Assembly: GCA_035291905.1 (NCBI GenBank) | Contig: DATDRF010000280.1 | Location: forward strand, 1-5,036 | Direction of reading: 5' to 3' | Length of the DNA: 5,036 nt | Source: JACPLA01 sp035291905 | GTDB taxonomy: Bacteria > Bacteroidota > Ignavibacteria > UBA10030 | Part shown: in pieces, positions 1 through 4,697 of the stretch | Numbering within the stretch: the stretch's first letter is position 1 | Layout: the number at the start of each line of letters is the position of its first letter | Notes under the pieces: generated by a model | Databases searched by the model: none | What the model was told of the DNA's origin: nothing | The model's input: only the letters and a program-made list of their open reading frames with translations | Position numbers and translations under genes: made by a program

Positions 1-62
1 ACCAGGCCGAGGAGAAGTTGGAAGGCAATGTAGAGTAGAATTCCTACCAGGACGACGTTCAT
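1..62 (-). CDS. N-terminus of a probable sodium:solute symporter (partial)
   Basis: The minus strand reads ATG at 62-60 and stays open to the window edge, giving 20 residues, MNVVLVGILLYIAFQLLLGL. This is almost entirely hydrophobic and looks like a first transmembrane helix. The pattern (short hydrophobic start, then LLYIAFQLLLGL) resembles the N-terminus of SSS-family sodium/solute symporters (TC 2.A.21), inner-membrane carriers that couple uptake of sugars, amino acids or other solutes to sodium entry. An upstream ATG at 92-90 is in another frame and stops with a TGA overlapping this ATG, so it does not extend the gene. No Shine-Dalgarno is obvious. It is divergent from the gene at 444. 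Twenty residues cannot fix the family: that a membrane protein starts here is fairly likely, the symporter call is tentative. Confidence 0.45.
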   Translation of the reverse strand, partial: MNVVLVGILLYIAFQLLLGL

Positions 63-107
63 CGTCGCCCACGATAGAAAAAGACCAGCATATAATCAAT
101 GGGAAAA

Positions 108-171
108 GCCTCCTCTGTGCCCCCCATGCCTCCTCCGTGCCCCCTGTGGCAAAGATTCTAACCGCAAAGGA
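108..171. repeat. Degenerate CCTCYGTGCC / AACCGCAAAGG dispersed repeat, copy 1
   Basis: Two 17-nt copies of GCCTCCTCYGTGCCCCC start at 108 and 128 (period 20, one C/T difference). They are followed by CCTGTGGC, a short spacer, and AACCGCAAAGGAC at 160-172. The second half shares the exact 10-mer AACCGCAAAG with the element at 4654-4663. The stretch 129-149 matches 4623-4643 at 15 of 21 positions, all differences being C/T. Both elements have the same order: pyrimidine-rich arm, spacer, then AACCGCAAAG. Intergenic repeats built on CCGCAGAGG/CGCAAAGG words are familiar from many environmental bacterial genomes; their function is not known to me. This copy is shorter and more decayed than the one at 4607-4692. 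Confidence 0.6.
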
Positions 172-182
172 CACACCTGCGT

Positions 183-222
183 GCCCGCCTGCCTTTTTGA
201 GAAACAAATTTGGCGGGCGGGC
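183..222. repeat. GC-rich stem-loop (11-bp stem)
   Basis: GCCCGCCTGCC at 183-193 can pair with GGCGGGCGGGC at 212-222, giving an 11-bp stem with one G-T wobble (190/215) and an AT-rich 18-nt loop (194-211). It is the first of three inverted repeats in this intergenic region that share the GCCTGC core word. It could act as a terminator-like or REP-like structure, but no gene ends immediately upstream on either strand, so a terminator role is unsupported. Confidence 0.6.
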
Positions 223-235
223 CGAAACATCGTGA

Positions 236-257
236 GCCTGCACTTCGGCGTGCAGGC
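236..257. repeat. Perfect 8-bp stem-loop GCCTGCAC / GTGCAGGC
   Basis: GCCTGCAC at 236-243 and GTGCAGGC at 250-257 are perfect reverse complements around the 6-nt loop TTCGGC. CGT at 231-233 and ACG at 258-260 can extend the stem beyond a 2-nt bulge. The loop contains TTCG, common in stable bacterial RNA hairpins. It sits between the 183-222 stem-loop and the larger palindrome at 275-378 and shares their GCCTGC word, suggesting the three belong to one composite noncoding element. Confidence 0.6.
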
Positions 258-274
258 ACGAAGAATGCACAAAG

Positions 275-378
275 CCTGCCTGCCGGTCGTCAGACTTCGA
301 TCGTCAGATTGCGATCGTCAGATTGCGACGAATTCTGTCGAACGAATTCTGTCGAACGAACTCTGTCGAGCAGGCAGG
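275..378. repeat. Six 14-nt tandem units in a 3+3 inverted arrangement with closing arms
   Basis: Exactly 84 bp (287-370) are made of six 14-nt units. Three are of type TCGTCAGAYTKCGA (287-300, 301-314, 315-328; the last two identical) and three of type CGAAYTCTGTCGAR (329-342, 343-356, 357-370; the first two identical). The second type is an imperfect reverse complement of the first (10-11 of 14 positions), so the array is a long imperfect palindrome. It is closed by perfect 9-nt arms, CCTGCCTGC at 275-283 and GCAGGCAGG at 370-378. Transcribed, it could fold into one hairpin of about 100 nt. It is not a CRISPR: the units abut without spacers. It resembles a REP/BIME- or MITE-like noncoding element; whether it is dispersed in the genome cannot be told from one copy. 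Confidence 0.75.
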
Positions 379-406
379 GGCACAGAGCACTTGGATGCCG
401 GCCTTC

Positions 407-437
407 TTTGATAGTGGCCCTTCATTTAGTATCTTTG
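407..437 (+). promoter_or_regulatory. Possible Bacteroidota-type promoter for the TIGR01777 gene
   Basis: TTTG at 407-410 is followed after 19 nt by TATCTTTG at 430-437. This fits the known Bacteroides consensus of a -33 TTTG and a -7 TAnnTTTG element separated by 19-21 nt. The start codon is at 444, so transcription would begin close to the ATG and the mRNA would be leaderless or nearly so. Such short motifs occur by chance, and no conventional sigma70 pair with good spacing was found here instead. Confidence 0.35.
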
Positions 438-443
438 AGCAGA

Positions 444-1367
444 ATGAACATCGTCATAACAGGTGGAACTGGCCTCATAGGAAGCGCGATTACCCGCGAC
501 CTCATTGACCGCGGCCACTCGGCCATCCTCCTTTCCCGCTCAGCCAAGAAATCCGGGGACGATCGAATCCGTATTGTACAATGGGACGCGGAAAATCATG
601 GCCCTTGGGTTGAGAGCATCTCAAACGCTGATGCCATTCTTAATCTCACAGGAGAATCCATTGGCGGAGGGCGGTGGACAAAAGCCCGGAAACAAAGGAT
701 AGTCCAGAGCCGTGTCAACGCAACAAACGCGTTGGTCAAGGCGATTGGGACCGCCTCAAAACGGCCCGCCGTCCTTGTTAGCGCCTCGGGGGTCGATTAC
801 TACGGTCACGTTGAAGAAGGGGATGTCCATGAATCCCATCCACAGGGAACAGGATTCCTGACAGAGACAACGGCGGTTTGGGAAATGGCAGCGAAGGGAG
901 CCGAAGAACATGGAACCCGCGTTGTTACAGTCCGCACAGGTTTTGTGATAGCCGCTGACGCACCGGCCTTCAAAAAAATGATCCTTCCCTTCAAGCTGTT
1001 TGCAGGTGGCCCATACGGTTCGGGGAAACAGTGGTTCTCATGGATACATCTGAAGGATGTCGTTCGGGGATATATCTTTGCGCTGGAGAACCCGGGGATC
1101 AGCGGGCCGATGAACCTCTGTTCACCGAATCCGCTCAGGGTGAGCGATCTGGCGCGAGAACTTGGGAAAGCGTTCCATCGCCCCTCGTTCCTCCCGGCCC
1201 CGGCGTTTGGCCTCAAGATTCTGCTCGGCGAAATGTCCGACCTGCTGCTGAATGGCCGGCGGGCCCTTCCCGGGGTGTTGATGAAACACGGATTCGAATT
1301 CAGCTTTCCAACCTTGCGTGAAGCGTTGGAGGATGTCTTGAAGAAAGAGGGGGAGGTGGAACGCTGA
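444..1367 (+). CDS. TIGR01777-family NAD(P)-dependent epimerase-like protein (YfcH/SDR39U1 type)
   Basis: This is a 307-residue atypical short-chain dehydrogenase/reductase, close to the usual length (about 300) for TIGR01777. The Rossmann nucleotide-binding motif GGTGLIGSAI lies at residues 7-16. Family signatures follow: NLTGESIGGGRWT (67-79), SASGVDYYG (113-121) with the tyrosine pair typical of this group, RTGFV (164-168), and GKQWFSWIHLKDVVRGY (194-210). Residues about 250-300 form the C-terminal DUF1731 region (PAPAFGLKILLGEMSDLLLNG). It is presumably a cytosolic oxidoreductase or epimerase; the substrate is unknown, and the family is sometimes called cell-division-inhibitor-like without strong support. 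The frame is open back to 210, but the extra 78 codons read through the repeat array, and the Rossmann fold starts right at the ATG at 444, so that start is chosen. No Shine-Dalgarno is visible. It converges on the DUF5683 gene with 6 nt between stop codons. Confidence 0.92.
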   Translation: MNIVITGGTGLIGSAITRDLIDRGHSAILLSRSAKKSGDDRIRIVQWDAENHGPWVESISNADAILNLTGESIGGGRWTKARKQRIVQSRVNATNALVKAIGTASKRPAVLVSASGVDYYGHVEEGDVHESHPQGTGFLTETTAVWEMAAKGAEEHGTRVVTVRTGFVIAADAPAFKKMILPFKLFAGGPYGSGKQWFSWIHLKDVVRGYIFALENPGISGPMNLCSPNPLRVSDLARELGKAFHRPSFLPAPAFGLKILLGEMSDLLLNGRRALPGVLMKHGFEFSFPTLREALEDVLKKEGEVER

Positions 1368-1373
1368 AGAGTC

Positions 1374-1952
1374 TTACTGGAGAGGTACCCGCAACTCAAA
1401 CCTGACGTTCGACGTTCCCCCCAGGTCCTCACTGACATCGAAGTTATACAAACTCGCCCCGACGTATGCATCAACAATGTTAAGGACATAGGTCAAGGCC
1501 AGGTAGAACGCAAAACTATCCCGCTGATCTCTGTAGAAGTCCCTCACGTATTTTGCATAGTCAACGTTGGGACCTGAGACCTCTGATGCAAGCCTTTCTG
1601 AATACGTTACCCTCCATTCGTCATACTTCCTGTCCGTAGCGATGTACTGCCTTACAAACCAGTAGCCGAACCCCCATATGAGGGGCAGAGTCCAATACCT
1701 CTCGGCATATATCTGACCAGAACCCGGTACGATCGCCGAAAAAATGGTCGCAAGAGCCGGAGACCGCGACGACCGCGGGGCGGTGACGGTATCCTGCAGC
1801 AGAGAAAGAGATCGCGATGCTTTGGAAATGGGTTGATGAACGGCGGAATAACTCCCGAAAGAAGAATTATGACGGAACTGTGCCTCGGAGGAGACTGGAA
1901 TGAAGAACAGAAGGATAAAAAGAACTGCAATATGACGAAGGAAGATCCGCAT
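1374..1952 (-). CDS. DUF5683 domain protein, secreted or membrane-anchored
   Basis: The protein has 192 residues. Residues 1-25 form a classic signal peptide (MRIF, basic, a long hydrophobic stretch, then SSEAQ). A low-complexity Ser-rich stretch follows (about 28-65). The DUF5683 core begins with SPALATIFSAIVPGSGQIYAERYW (about 64-87), whose PGxGQIY motif is the hallmark of the family, and then a hydrophobic segment LPLIWGFGYWFV (about 89-100). The C-terminal part carries DFYRDQRDSFAFYLALTYVLNIVDAYV (about 138-164), with the family's NIVDAYV and a following FDVSEDL. The function is not established. DUF5683 genes commonly follow parAB in Bacteroidota and relatives, and this one is last in the copD-like/parA/parB/ridA/DUF5683 series, 17 nt after ridA. 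The ATG at 1952 is preferred because it starts a complete signal peptide. Confidence 0.88.
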   Translation of the reverse strand: MRIFLRHIAVLFILLFFIPVSSEAQFRHNSSFGSYSAVHQPISKASRSLSLLQDTVTAPRSSRSPALATIFSAIVPGSGQIYAERYWTLPLIWGFGYWFVRQYIATDRKYDEWRVTYSERLASEVSGPNVDYAKYVRDFYRDQRDSFAFYLALTYVLNIVDAYVGASLYNFDVSEDLGGTSNVRFELRVPLQ

Positions 1953-1969
1953 GCAAGGGAACAGGCGGC

Positions 1970-2359
1970 CTACCTCTCGACGAACGCGATGGCTTCGATC
2001 TCTATTTTGACGTCACGCGGAAGCCGGGCAACTTCCACGGTGCTTCTGGCCGGAGACGATTCGGAAAAGAATTCGCTGTAGACCTCGTTCATCGCCGCAA
2101 ACTCATTCATATCTTCCAGGAATACCGTCGTCTTGAAAACAGATTTGAGAGAACCGCCGCCGGCTATGAGGATGGCTTCGAGATTCTTGATCACCTGCCG
2201 CGTCTGGTCCTTGATATCTCCCTGAACAAGGTTGTTGGTGGCCGGGTCAATCGCTATCTGTCCGGCCGTGTAGAGGAGCTTGCCGTCGACGGTGATTCCC
2301 TGACTGTATGGTCCGATGGGTGCCGGTGCTCTTGGAGTGAGAACTTTCTTGAGTGCCAT
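1970..2359 (-). CDS. ridA: RidA family reactive intermediate/imine deaminase
   Basis: This 129-residue protein matches the usual RidA/YjgF/UK114 length. RidA hydrolyses reactive 2-aminoacrylate and related enamines/imines released by PLP enzymes such as threonine dehydratase, giving 2-keto acids and ammonia. It is a cytosolic trimer with active sites between subunits. Family landmarks are present: APAPIGPYSQ (11-20) with the conserved Tyr, YTAGQIAIDP (30-39), and the C-terminal signature PARSTVEVARLPRDVKIEIEAIA (103-125). Arg105 and Glu120 sit exactly where the E. coli enzyme has its substrate carboxylate-binding arginine and conserved glutamate. The Cys107 of E. coli is Thr here, as in many active members. 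It starts 2 nt after parB stops and is therefore likely translationally coupled, with no clear ribosome-binding site. The gene name reflects the family; the exact substrate is inferred. Confidence 0.93.
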   Translation of the reverse strand: MALKKVLTPRAPAPIGPYSQGITVDGKLLYTAGQIAIDPATNNLVQGDIKDQTRQVIKNLEAILIAGGGSLKSVFKTTVFLEDMNEFAAMNEVYSEFFSESSPARSTVEVARLPRDVKIEIEAIAFVER

Positions 2360-2361
2360 AA

Positions 2362-3252
2362 TTAACGATGCCTTTTGTCGAGAATAAGTTCGAGAATGCG
2401 TTCGAGGTCGTCGGCCGAGAAGTATTGGATAACGATCTCGCCCTTCCCTCCGCTCTTTGCGTACACCTTCACCTTTGTGCCCAACATCCGTTTGAGTTGT
2501 TCCTCAACGGAGTGGATTCCCGTCCCGTGCCGTGTATGTTTTGCCGGCTTCGCCTTTCTGGCCCGCGTCGTGCGCTCCACCGAACGGACGTTCACTCCCC
2601 CCATGACAATCTCGTCATACAGCCTCAGTTGATCCCGCTCGTTGTCCAGCCCCAGCAGCGCTCTCGCGTGGCCCATGGTGAGCCGCCCCCGCCTCAATCC
2701 TTCCCGCACCTTCTCGGGCAGCTTCAGCAGCCGCAGGAAATTCGTCACTGTGGAACGGTCCTTGCCGACTTTCTGACCAACCTCATCCTGCGTTAAACGA
2801 CATTCGTCGATCAGCCGTCGATAGGCATGGGCAATCTCTATCGGATTCAACTCCTCCCGCTGGATATTCTCAACGAGAGCGAGCTCAAGCATTTCCGAAT
2901 CACTCTGGACATCGATAATAAAAGCGGGAATGGAAGGGAGTCCTGCCCGCTGCGCCGCCCTCATCCTCCGTTCGCCTGAAACGAGCTGATAGTCCTCGCC
3001 AAGGCGCCTGACCGTGATCGGTTGAATCAAACCCTTTTCCAGGATGGACTTGCTCAGCTCCTCGAGGCTCTCCGAATCGAAATCAGTGCGCGGCTGAAAG
3101 GGGTTCGGACGAATCCGTTCCAGCTCAACGCTCGCAATCACGTTGACGCCGCCGCTATCCTCTCCCACTTCACCCTGCCGGATGCTGACCGGAGTTTTTG
3201 GAATAAGGGCGCTTAAACCGCGGCCCAGAACCGATTTCTTTTGATTTGTCAT
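2362..3252 (-). CDS. parB: Chromosome-partitioning protein ParB (Spo0J-type)
   Basis: This 296-residue ParB is of normal length for chromosomal members. It binds parS, loads as a CTP-dependent sliding clamp around the DNA, and stimulates ParA ATPase during origin segregation. The basic N-terminus KKSVLGRGLSALIP (5-18) is the ParA-interaction peptide. The ParB/Srx CTPase domain follows, with EELSKSILEKGLIQPITVR (64-82), GERRMRA (93-99, phosphate-binding box) and ENIQREELNPIE (128-139). The helix-turn-helix lies at about 152-177 (LTQDEVGQKVGKDRSTVTNFLRLLKL). After a Lys/Arg-rich linker (229-243), the C-terminal dimerisation domain spans about 247-296. Its ATG is 3 nt after the parA stop, so the pair is coupled. 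All three CTP motifs look intact. I saw no exact parS (TGTTTCACGTGAAACA) in the window. Confidence 0.97.
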   Translation of the reverse strand: MTNQKKSVLGRGLSALIPKTPVSIRQGEVGEDSGGVNVIASVELERIRPNPFQPRTDFDSESLEELSKSILEKGLIQPITVRRLGEDYQLVSGERRMRAAQRAGLPSIPAFIIDVQSDSEMLELALVENIQREELNPIEIAHAYRRLIDECRLTQDEVGQKVGKDRSTVTNFLRLLKLPEKVREGLRRGRLTMGHARALLGLDNERDQLRLYDEIVMGGVNVRSVERTTRARKAKPAKHTRHGTGIHSVEEQLKRMLGTKVKVYAKSGGKGEIVIQYFSADDLERILELILDKRHR

Positions 3253-3255
3253 GGA

Positions 3256-4062
3256 TTAGGGATTGAACGTTGGGAGCGGATGAGGAGCCATTTCGGAAAC
3301 CTCACCGCGATTGGCCATGACCTCTTTGGCAAGCTCCATGTAGTTGCGGGTGCCCGTCGACAACGCGTCATAGAGAATGATGGGCTTGCCGAAGCTGGGG
3401 GCCTCGCTGAGCCGGATGTTCCTGGATACGACAGTCTTGAATACCTTGTTGCCAAAATAACGCTTCACTTCGTCAAAAATCTGATTCGACAGGCGAAGAC
3501 GAGAATCATACATGGTCAGGAGAACGCCTTCGATGTCGAGGTTTGGATTCAGGTTCTTCTTGACCATGTTGATCGTGTTGAACAGCTGGCCAAGCCCCTC
3601 GAGGGCGAAATATTCGCATTGCACCGGGATCAGGACAGAGTCTGCCGCGGTAAGCGCATTCAGTGTCAACAGGCCGAGCGATGGGGGACAATCGACGACA
3701 AGAAAATCATAATCCTGCTTCACGGAACGCAGGGCGTTGGCAAGCCGCCTCTCCCGCTGTTCAAGATCCACCATTTCAATCTCTGCCCCGACAAGATTGA
3801 TATGAGAAGGAAGGACCGAGAGGTAGGGCATTTGCGATTCTATGACCGCGTCCCTTGCGTCGAGGTCTCCCAACAACACCTGGTAAATTGTTTTTCCTTC
3901 CGAGGGAGCTATACCGACGCCGCTGGTCGCATTCGACTGGGGATCCGTGTCGATAAGGAGGACCTTCTTTTCCGCAACGGCAATACAGGCAGCAAGATTG
4001 ATCGCCGTGGTGGTCTTACCGACACCCCCTTTTTGATTCGCTATGACAACAACTTTGCCCAT
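3256..4062 (-). CDS. parA: Chromosome-partitioning ATPase ParA (Soj/MinD superfamily)
   Basis: This is a 268-residue Walker-type ATPase. ATP-bound ParA dimers coat the nucleoid and pull ParB-parS complexes apart as ParB triggers hydrolysis. The deviant Walker A motif KGGVGKTT is at 11-18 (signature Lys11, P-loop Lys16), Walker A' VLLIDTDPQ at 34-42 (Asp38, Asp40), and Walker B FLVVDCPPS at 120-128 (Asp124). Downstream family landmarks include PVQCEYFALEGL (146-157), GVLLTMYDSR (179-188) and RLSEAPSFGKPI (217-228). It lacks the N-terminal helix-turn-helix of type Ia plasmid ParA proteins, so it is the short chromosomal type. It starts 9 nt after the CopD-like gene stops and precedes parB by 3 nt. 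No Shine-Dalgarno is evident before the ATG, but the start is fixed by the MGKVVVIANQKGG beginning. Confidence 0.97.
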   Translation of the reverse strand: MGKVVVIANQKGGVGKTTTAINLAACIAVAEKKVLLIDTDPQSNATSGVGIAPSEGKTIYQVLLGDLDARDAVIESQMPYLSVLPSHINLVGAEIEMVDLEQRERRLANALRSVKQDYDFLVVDCPPSLGLLTLNALTAADSVLIPVQCEYFALEGLGQLFNTINMVKKNLNPNLDIEGVLLTMYDSRLRLSNQIFDEVKRYFGNKVFKTVVSRNIRLSEAPSFGKPIILYDALSTGTRNYMELAKEVMANRGEVSEMAPHPLPTFNP

Positions 4063-4071
4063 AAGGAATGT

Positions 4072-4542
4072 CTAGAGCACCGCCATGCCGGCAGCGCAGA
4101 GAATTGAGAGTAAGCCAAAAAGAATTGACCGCCGAACAAGCTTCTGAAGCGCAAGGCTCCATCCCTCGACTTCATCACTCCCGTCACGAACGGCGGTTTC
4201 AAGCTTCGCAACGACCTTCGCCGCCTGCCAGGAGACCCCGGCTAGAAGAAGAAAAAGAATTTGCTTTGCTGCAAGCAGTTTCGACCAATCTGTCGAAAAA
4301 TCAAACCAGAGAAAACGCGGATTCAAAAGCATGAGAAGAAGGCCGGTTACTACCATGGACCAGAGGCAGAACCAGACAAATGGAAGAAATCGCCTCGAAA
4401 CTGCCATTGAGACCTGGCTGGTGATGAGTCCCTGATGCTGGAGAATCGGATGAAGGACGGCATTCATGAAGATCAAACCGCCGATCCAGACGACCGCGGA
4501 AACCGCATGCATGACTCGGCAGGCCCACAGGACAAAATCCAC
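4072..4542 (-). CDS. CopD-like four-helix integral membrane protein
   Basis: The protein has 156 residues with four probable transmembrane segments at about 5-29, 53-74, 88-110 and 136-156. The first helix carries HAVSAVVWIGGLIFMNAVLHP (12-32), a pattern resembling the CopD/PcoD domain and related small membrane proteins, with His12 and His31 near its ends; these could ligate heme or copper. An acidic/basic loop, RDGSDEVEGW (119-128), separates helices 3 and 4. It is much shorter than full CopD (about 300 residues), matching only its C-terminal domain. The start is GTG at 4542-4540, preceded by AGAGAGACC as a weak ribosome-binding site; the next Met (residue 11) would cut the first helix. It stops 9 nt before parA and is probably the first gene of the par transcript. 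Metal or heme binding is inference. Confidence 0.7.
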   Translation of the reverse strand: MDFVLWACRVMHAVSAVVWIGGLIFMNAVLHPILQHQGLITSQVSMAVSRRFLPFVWFCLWSMVVTGLLLMLLNPRFLWFDFSTDWSKLLAAKQILFLLLAGVSWQAAKVVAKLETAVRDGSDEVEGWSLALQKLVRRSILFGLLSILCAAGMAVL

Positions 4543-4569
4543 GGTCTCTCTCTAGCAGTCAGTAAAAAG

Positions 4570-4598
4570 AATATACTTGAATTTCAACGGCCATGCAA
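4570..4598 (-). promoter_or_regulatory. Possible sigma70-like promoter for the copD-like/parAB/ridA/DUF5683 cluster
   Basis: On the minus strand TTGCAT (4598-4593) and TATATT (4575-4570) are separated by exactly 17 nt. The -10 matches consensus at 5 of 6 positions, the -35 only at 3 of 6. A start near 4563 would give a 5' leader of about 20 nt before the GTG at 4542. The spacer contains the palindrome TTGAATTTCAA (4577-4587, 5-bp arms around one base), which could be an operator or chance. This is the only reasonable promoter found between fmt and the cluster. Confidence 0.4.
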
Positions 4599-4606
4599 CC
4601 GTTTCT

Positions 4607-4692
4607 CTCCGCGTCCTTTGCGCCTCCTTTGCGTCCTCTGCGGTTAGGTTTTTAACCGCAAAGATCTCCAAGAAGGCGCAGAGATCGCAAAG
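4607..4692. repeat. CCGCAGAGG/CGCAAAGG inverted repeat, copy 2
   Basis: A 39-nt arm at 4607-4645 and a 39-nt arm at 4654-4692 are imperfect reverse complements (28 of 39 positions), separated by 8 nt (AGGTTTTT). Each arm is itself a run of near-repeats of CCTTTGCG/CCTCTGCGG, or the complement CGCAAAG/CGCAGAG. The inner 7 positions (GCGGTT/AACCGC plus one) pair perfectly. It starts 5 nt beyond the fmt stop codon and fills most of the gap before the cluster promoter. It may fold in fmt's transcript and could help end it, but there is no terminal U-run in the right place for a classical terminator. It belongs to the same family as 108-171 and the same orientation relative to the window. Confidence 0.65.
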
Positions 4693-4697
4693 AAGAA

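Larger units (their letters stand above)
63..443. other. Repeat-rich divergent intergenic region (381 bp)
   Basis: No credible gene lies between the two divergent starts at 62 (minus) and 444 (plus). Open frames that cross it (for example plus strand 181-411 and 210-443) are translations of tandem repeats and GC-rich hairpins, low in complexity and unlike any family I know. It contains a degenerate pyrimidine/purine repeat (108-171), two stem-loops (183-222 and 236-257), a long palindromic array (275-378) and a possible promoter for the rightward gene (407-437). The stretch 63-107 is AT-richer and should contain any promoter for the leftward gene, but I see no good -35/-10 pair there. Confidence 0.7.

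Noticed and set aside
91..96. A perfect TATAAT on the plus strand as a promoter
   Set aside because: No -35-like sequence is present 16-18 nt upstream, and a transcript would have to cross the whole repeat cluster before the gene at 444.
287..370. A CRISPR array
   Set aside because: The 14-nt units are contiguous with no spacers, are too short, and half of them are inverted; there are no cas genes nearby.
210..443. An in-frame 78-codon N-terminal extension of the TIGR01777 gene starting at 210
   Set aside because: The added residues translate hairpins and the 14-nt repeat array, resemble no family, and the Rossmann motif already begins right after the ATG at 444, giving the normal family length.
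1365..1376. A bidirectional terminator between the convergent genes
   Set aside because: Only 6 nt separate the stop codons and no GC-rich inverted repeat with flanking T/A runs is visible across the junction.
806..1489. A long open frame (227 codons) on the minus strand
   Set aside because: It is antisense to most of the TIGR01777 gene and runs into the DUF5683 gene in another frame; its composition is Ser/Arg/Pro-rich without any recognisable domain.
2362..4062. A parS site in or near parAB
   Set aside because: No sequence matching or closely approaching TGTTTCACGTGAAACA was found by eye here or elsewhere in the window; a degenerate site could have been missed.
3241..4107. A 288-codon open frame on the plus strand
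   Set aside because: It lies opposite parA, whose motifs are complete and diagnostic; the plus-strand product has no recognisable domain and is a codon-composition shadow.
4435..4647. A 70-codon plus-strand open frame reaching into the intergenic repeat
   Set aside because: It is antisense to the start of the CopD-like gene and ends in translated repeat (Leu/Cys/Arg-rich), typical of spurious frames over CCTCTGCGG repeats.
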